Assembly (NCBI GenBank): GCA_028290225.1
Contig: JAQGKH010000367.1
Coordinates: 1-7,482, forward strand
From: Devosia sp.
GTDB lineage: Bacteria; Pseudomonadota; Alphaproteobacteria; Rhizobiales; Devosiaceae
Length of the DNA: 7,482 bases
Direction of reading: 5' to 3'
This document shows positions 5,179-7,482 of the stretch, in pieces. Made by a program: the position numbers and the translations under genes. The first letter of the stretch is position 1. Every line of letters begins with the position of its first letter. Under the pieces are notes generated by a model that was not told where the DNA came from, searched no databases, and saw only the letters and a program-made list of their open reading frames with translations.

Positions 5179-6624
5179 TCAGAAATCCTGGTTAAAACCG
5201 CGTAAATCCTCATAAAGCCGGCAATACCGGCCGAGGCGATCGGCGTGATACCCCGCTTGTGCCGGGTCGGGCTCGAAGGTCCGCTCGAAGCGCACCAGCC
5301 GCCGCACCACCTCCGCCAGGGGGCGGGACTGGTCCTGCGATTGGCCTGCCAGAATGGCTGCGCCCAGCGCCGCTGACTCCGGCGCCACGCAGCGTCGCAG
5401 CGGGATGCCCAGCACATCGGCGCGGATCTGGCACCACAAGTCCGAAGCGGCCCCGCCCCCGCCGATATTGATCACACCAGGCTCCAGTGCTGCCGATTGG
5501 CGCAGCGCATCGAAAGCCAGCCGCACCGAATAAGCAACGCCATCCAGCACGCCCCGCGCCATTTCCGCCGCCCCGGCGCTCGGATCGAGCCGGGCAAAGA
5601 CCCCGCGCGTGGCGTTGTCCCATAGCGGAGCCCGTTCGCCCTGCAGATGGGGCAGGAACAGCGGCACGGTTCCCGTCGCGGTTCCAGCGAGCGCTGCCGT
5701 TTCGGCAGGGCTGCGCCCCAGCACGCCGGCAAACCACCCAAGCGCCGCGCCGCCCATCTGGGTCGGGGCGGCGTGCATGACAATGCCCTCATAGGGCGGA
5801 AACAGGATCACGCCGGGCGTCGGCACCACGGTGGACGAAACAATGCCGGCGATTTCGCTGGTGCCGCTCTGGTACATGGCGTCGCCATTCTCCACGACAC
5901 CCACGCCGAACATGCCGCCCCAGGCATCCATCGCCCCGACCACCACCGGCGTTCCCGCGCAGGGCAGTCCTGCCCGCACCCGGCCGGCAACCGTCGTAAA
6001 ACTCGCCAGCGGCGGCAGCTTGCCGGCGGCGCCGGGCACGAGATCGAGCAGTTCGCCGACATAACCCTGTGCGTTCACCAGCCCGACGGCCGCGACGGGA
6101 TCGCTCATCACCGCGCCGGTCAGCTGCATGACGCAGAAATCCTTGGGCAGCAGCAGATGGGCGGTTTGGGCATAAATCTCGGGCTGGGTGCGCCGGATGT
6201 GGGCGAGGCGCGACAGCGCGTGGCTGGCATCGATGGGCACCGGGCCGCCGAACCAGTGGAGCTTCTGCTCGGGGCTCACCTGCGCATCCAGCAAGGCGGC
6301 ATCGGGCGCCGACCGCGTGTCCTGCCAGATGATCGCGGGCAGCAGGGGTTCGCCTGCCCGGTCCACGAACACATGGGTGTTGACCTGGCTGCAGATGCCG
6401 ATGGCCTGCAGCCCGCTCAGATCATGGGCTTGCGCGAAGCTTTGCAGCGCCGCGAGTACCCCCGCCATCCAGTCCCGCGGGTCCTGTTCGGCATGGCCCG
6501 GCTGGGGGCGGCTGGTGGGGTGAGCGCGGGAAAACGCAGCGAGCCGCTCGCCGGCCTCGTCGACCAGCACCGCCTTGGTTGCGGTTGTGCCCACATCGAC
6601 GCCGATAAGTGTGCTTTTCGCCAC
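5179..6624 (-). CDS. FGGY-family carbohydrate kinase, xylulokinase-like (481 aa)
   Basis: An ATP-dependent cytoplasmic sugar kinase of full family length (481 aa). It starts at GTG 6624, supported by GAGGA seven bases upstream and by the immediate start of the first nucleotide motif. Domain I: GVDVGTTATKAVLVDEAG (8-25) binds phosphate; IIWQDTRS (98-105) is the sugar-site WxDxR element. VGAMDAWGG (229-237) carries the presumed catalytic base D233. Domain II: QSGTSEIAG (252-260); LPHLQGERAPLWDNATRGVFARL (324-346) resembles xylulokinases; INIGGGGAASDLWCQIRADVLGIPL (385-409) is the adenosine region, and SAALGAAILAG (417-427) closes the fold. The overall style is that of kinases for ketoses or polyols such as xylulose, ribulose or erythritol; the substrate cannot be read from the sequence. 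It is divergent from a sugar-binding protein, implying joint use. Its end is convergent with the DUF2243 gene, 57 bases away, with no clear terminator between them. Confidence 0.93.
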   Translation of the reverse strand: MAKSTLIGVDVGTTATKAVLVDEAGERLAAFSRAHPTSRPQPGHAEQDPRDWMAGVLAALQSFAQAHDLSGLQAIGICSQVNTHVFVDRAGEPLLPAIIWQDTRSAPDAALLDAQVSPEQKLHWFGGPVPIDASHALSRLAHIRRTQPEIYAQTAHLLLPKDFCVMQLTGAVMSDPVAAVGLVNAQGYVGELLDLVPGAAGKLPPLASFTTVAGRVRAGLPCAGTPVVVGAMDAWGGMFGVGVVENGDAMYQSGTSEIAGIVSSTVVPTPGVILFPPYEGIVMHAAPTQMGGAALGWFAGVLGRSPAETAALAGTATGTVPLFLPHLQGERAPLWDNATRGVFARLDPSAGAAEMARGVLDGVAYSVRLAFDALRQSAALEPGVINIGGGGAASDLWCQIRADVLGIPLRRCVAPESAALGAAILAGQSQDQSRPLAEVVRRLVRFERTFEPDPAQAGYHADRLGRYCRLYEDLRGFNQDF

Positions 6625-6737
6625 GCTGCGGTCCTCAAAACTCTAGCCGATCCCCAGCCTCTCCCATATGGTGCCTGCGGAAAAAAGGAAACACGGGCAG
6701 GCCCTTGCGGCCGCGCCTCGATGGGGGACACCAGCGC
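6625..6737. promoter_or_regulatory. Divergent control region between the kinase and the sugar-binding protein
   Basis: These 113 bases must hold promoters in both directions. I find no good -35/-10 pair. CCATATGG (6664-6671) is a perfect 8-base palindrome near the middle, followed by an A-run at 6680-6685 and a GCGGCCGC palindrome near 6708-6715. A sugar-responsive repressor site is expected in this arrangement, but the motif itself is not identifiable. Confidence 0.35.
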
Positions 6738-7482
6738 ATGATTACTTCCTCGGCCATGACTCGCCGCCTGCTCGCCAGCACGGTTATATTGGCGGCCAGC
6801 CTTGGCGCCGGTGGCGCCCTTGCCCAGTCCAAGGTCGCGGTGATCACACCGTATCTGGCGCAGCCTGGCACCCAGTTCTATGTGGAAGCCTTCCAGGCCG
6901 CCGCGCAAGGCAAGGATTGGCAGGTCAATGTCATCGACACCGCCGGTGACGTTGCTGCCGTGATCAGCCGCATCGAGGACATGGTCACCCAGAACGTCGA
7001 TGCAATCGTGCTCAATGTCGATCCGACCCAGGTCACTGCGGGCTTGCAGGCCGCAGCCGATGCCGGCATTCCGGTGATCGGCATGGATGCGGGCAGCGAT
7101 CCCCTCCTGGTCACCAATGTCACGAGCAATGGCTATGCCATGGCCGCTGAAACCTCGGCCTATGTGGCCGACCGCATCGATGGACAGGGCAATATCGTCA
7201 TGTTCGTGTTCGAGGCCTTCCCGCCCGTGCAGGTGCGCGGCGTGGTCGCCGATGCCGTGTTCGGCAATTATCCCGATATCACCGTGCTCGATCACGTCAC
7301 CCCGGATGTGTCCGATGGCGGCATTGCCGATTCGCGCGCCAAGATGGAAGCGATCCTGGCCGCCAATCCCGAGCCGGGCAGCATCAAGGCAGTCTGGGCG
7401 GCTTGGGACCAGCCGGCGCTGGGCGCCCTCCAGGCCATCGAAGCGGCGGGCCGCCAGGATGAAGGCATTGTCGTCACCTTCA
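6738..7482 (+). CDS. Sugar ABC transporter periplasmic substrate-binding protein, RbsB type, 3' end beyond window
   Basis: I read 248 codons plus one base from the ATG at 6738, which follows GGGGGA (6723-6728) at nine bases; typical length is 310-350, so roughly a quarter is missing. The protein begins with a Sec signal peptide: MTRRLL, a hydrophobic core STVILAASLGAG and a cleavage site after ALA (residue 29). A second ATG at codon 7 would serve equally as start. The mature part follows the periplasmic binding protein 4 fold: KVAVITPYLAQPGTQFYVEAFQAAA (32-56), VIDTAGD, VISRIEDMVTQNVDAIVLNVDP, AGIPVIGMDAGSD, then a domain II start with SNGYAMAAETSAYVADRI and GNIVMFVF. This is the class of ribose, xylose and polyol binding proteins that serve RbsA/RbsC-type importers. 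ATPase and permease genes should follow to the right. The ligand is unknown; the divergent FGGY kinase makes a pentose, pentitol or similar compound likely. Confidence 0.92.
   Translation, partial: MITSSAMTRRLLASTVILAASLGAGGALAQSKVAVITPYLAQPGTQFYVEAFQAAAQGKDWQVNVIDTAGDVAAVISRIEDMVTQNVDAIVLNVDPTQVTAGLQAAADAGIPVIGMDAGSDPLLVTNVTSNGYAMAAETSAYVADRIDGQGNIVMFVFEAFPPVQVRGVVADAVFGNYPDITVLDHVTPDVSDGGIADSRAKMEAILAANPEPGSIKAVWAAWDQPALGALQAIEAAGRQDEGIVVTF

Noticed and set aside
5647..6741. 364-codon open frame on the plus strand
   Set aside because: Antisense to the FGGY kinase, with His/Gly/Arg-rich low-complexity translation and no motif. It is a shadow of the kinase codon usage.
6417..7295. 292-codon open frame on the minus strand
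   Set aside because: It spans the divergent promoter and runs antisense to the sugar-binding protein and in another frame of the kinase. The repeated His/Asp/Gly pattern is a mirror of GC-rich codons.
1..7482. CRISPR array, insertion sequence or phage attachment site
   Set aside because: I saw no regularly spaced direct repeats, transposase motifs, terminal inverted repeats with target duplications, or integrase genes.

Overview
This GC-rich, densely coded window looks like part of the chromosome of an alphaproteobacterium, most likely Hyphomicrobiales (rhizobia-like; a Devosia-type organism is a guess). The clues are the G/C-ending codon choice, an AcuI/YhdH reductase, a DUF2243 membrane protein, a Crp-type regulator of the common rhizobial type, and a sugar ABC binding protein divergent from an FGGY kinase. 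No tRNA, rRNA, CRISPR array, insertion sequence or phage gene was seen.

Layout: (1) 1-911, minus strand: an acrylyl-CoA reductase-like MDR protein (AcuI/YhdH family) that lacks only its C-terminal end. (2) 912-1537: a 626-base stretch without a credible gene, holding several dyad-symmetric sequences. (3) 1538-1810, plus: a 90-residue protein of unknown function behind a leader with a hairpin. (4) 1906-2640, plus: a DUF4336 protein with a metallo-beta-lactamase-like fold but no HxHxDH motif. (5) 2650-3366, minus: a Crp/Fnr regulator, convergent with the DUF4336 gene. (6) 3567-4313 and 4333-5121, plus: a short-chain dehydrogenase and a DUF2243 membrane protein with an extra C-terminal domain, in a probable two-gene operon divergent from the regulator. 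(7) 5179-6624, minus: an FGGY carbohydrate kinase with a GTG start. (8) 6738 to the right edge, plus: an RbsB-type periplasmic sugar-binding protein, divergent from the kinase and cut by the window end.

How the genes may work together: the binding protein probably opens an ABC import operon that continues to the right. The kinase would phosphorylate the imported sugar, or a ketose made from it. The dehydrogenase could supply an oxidation step (polyol or sugar acid), but it is separated from the kinase by the DUF2243 gene, so that link is inference. The Crp-type regulator is well placed to control the dehydrogenase/DUF2243 pair through their shared 200-base divergent region. The left half (AcuI, 90-residue protein, DUF4336) shows no clear functional link to the right half.

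No wholly new system is evident. The least explained items are the DUF2243 protein with its His/Asp-rich membrane core and predicted periplasmic C-terminal domain, the 90-residue protein with its structured leader, and the dyad symmetries in 912-1537.
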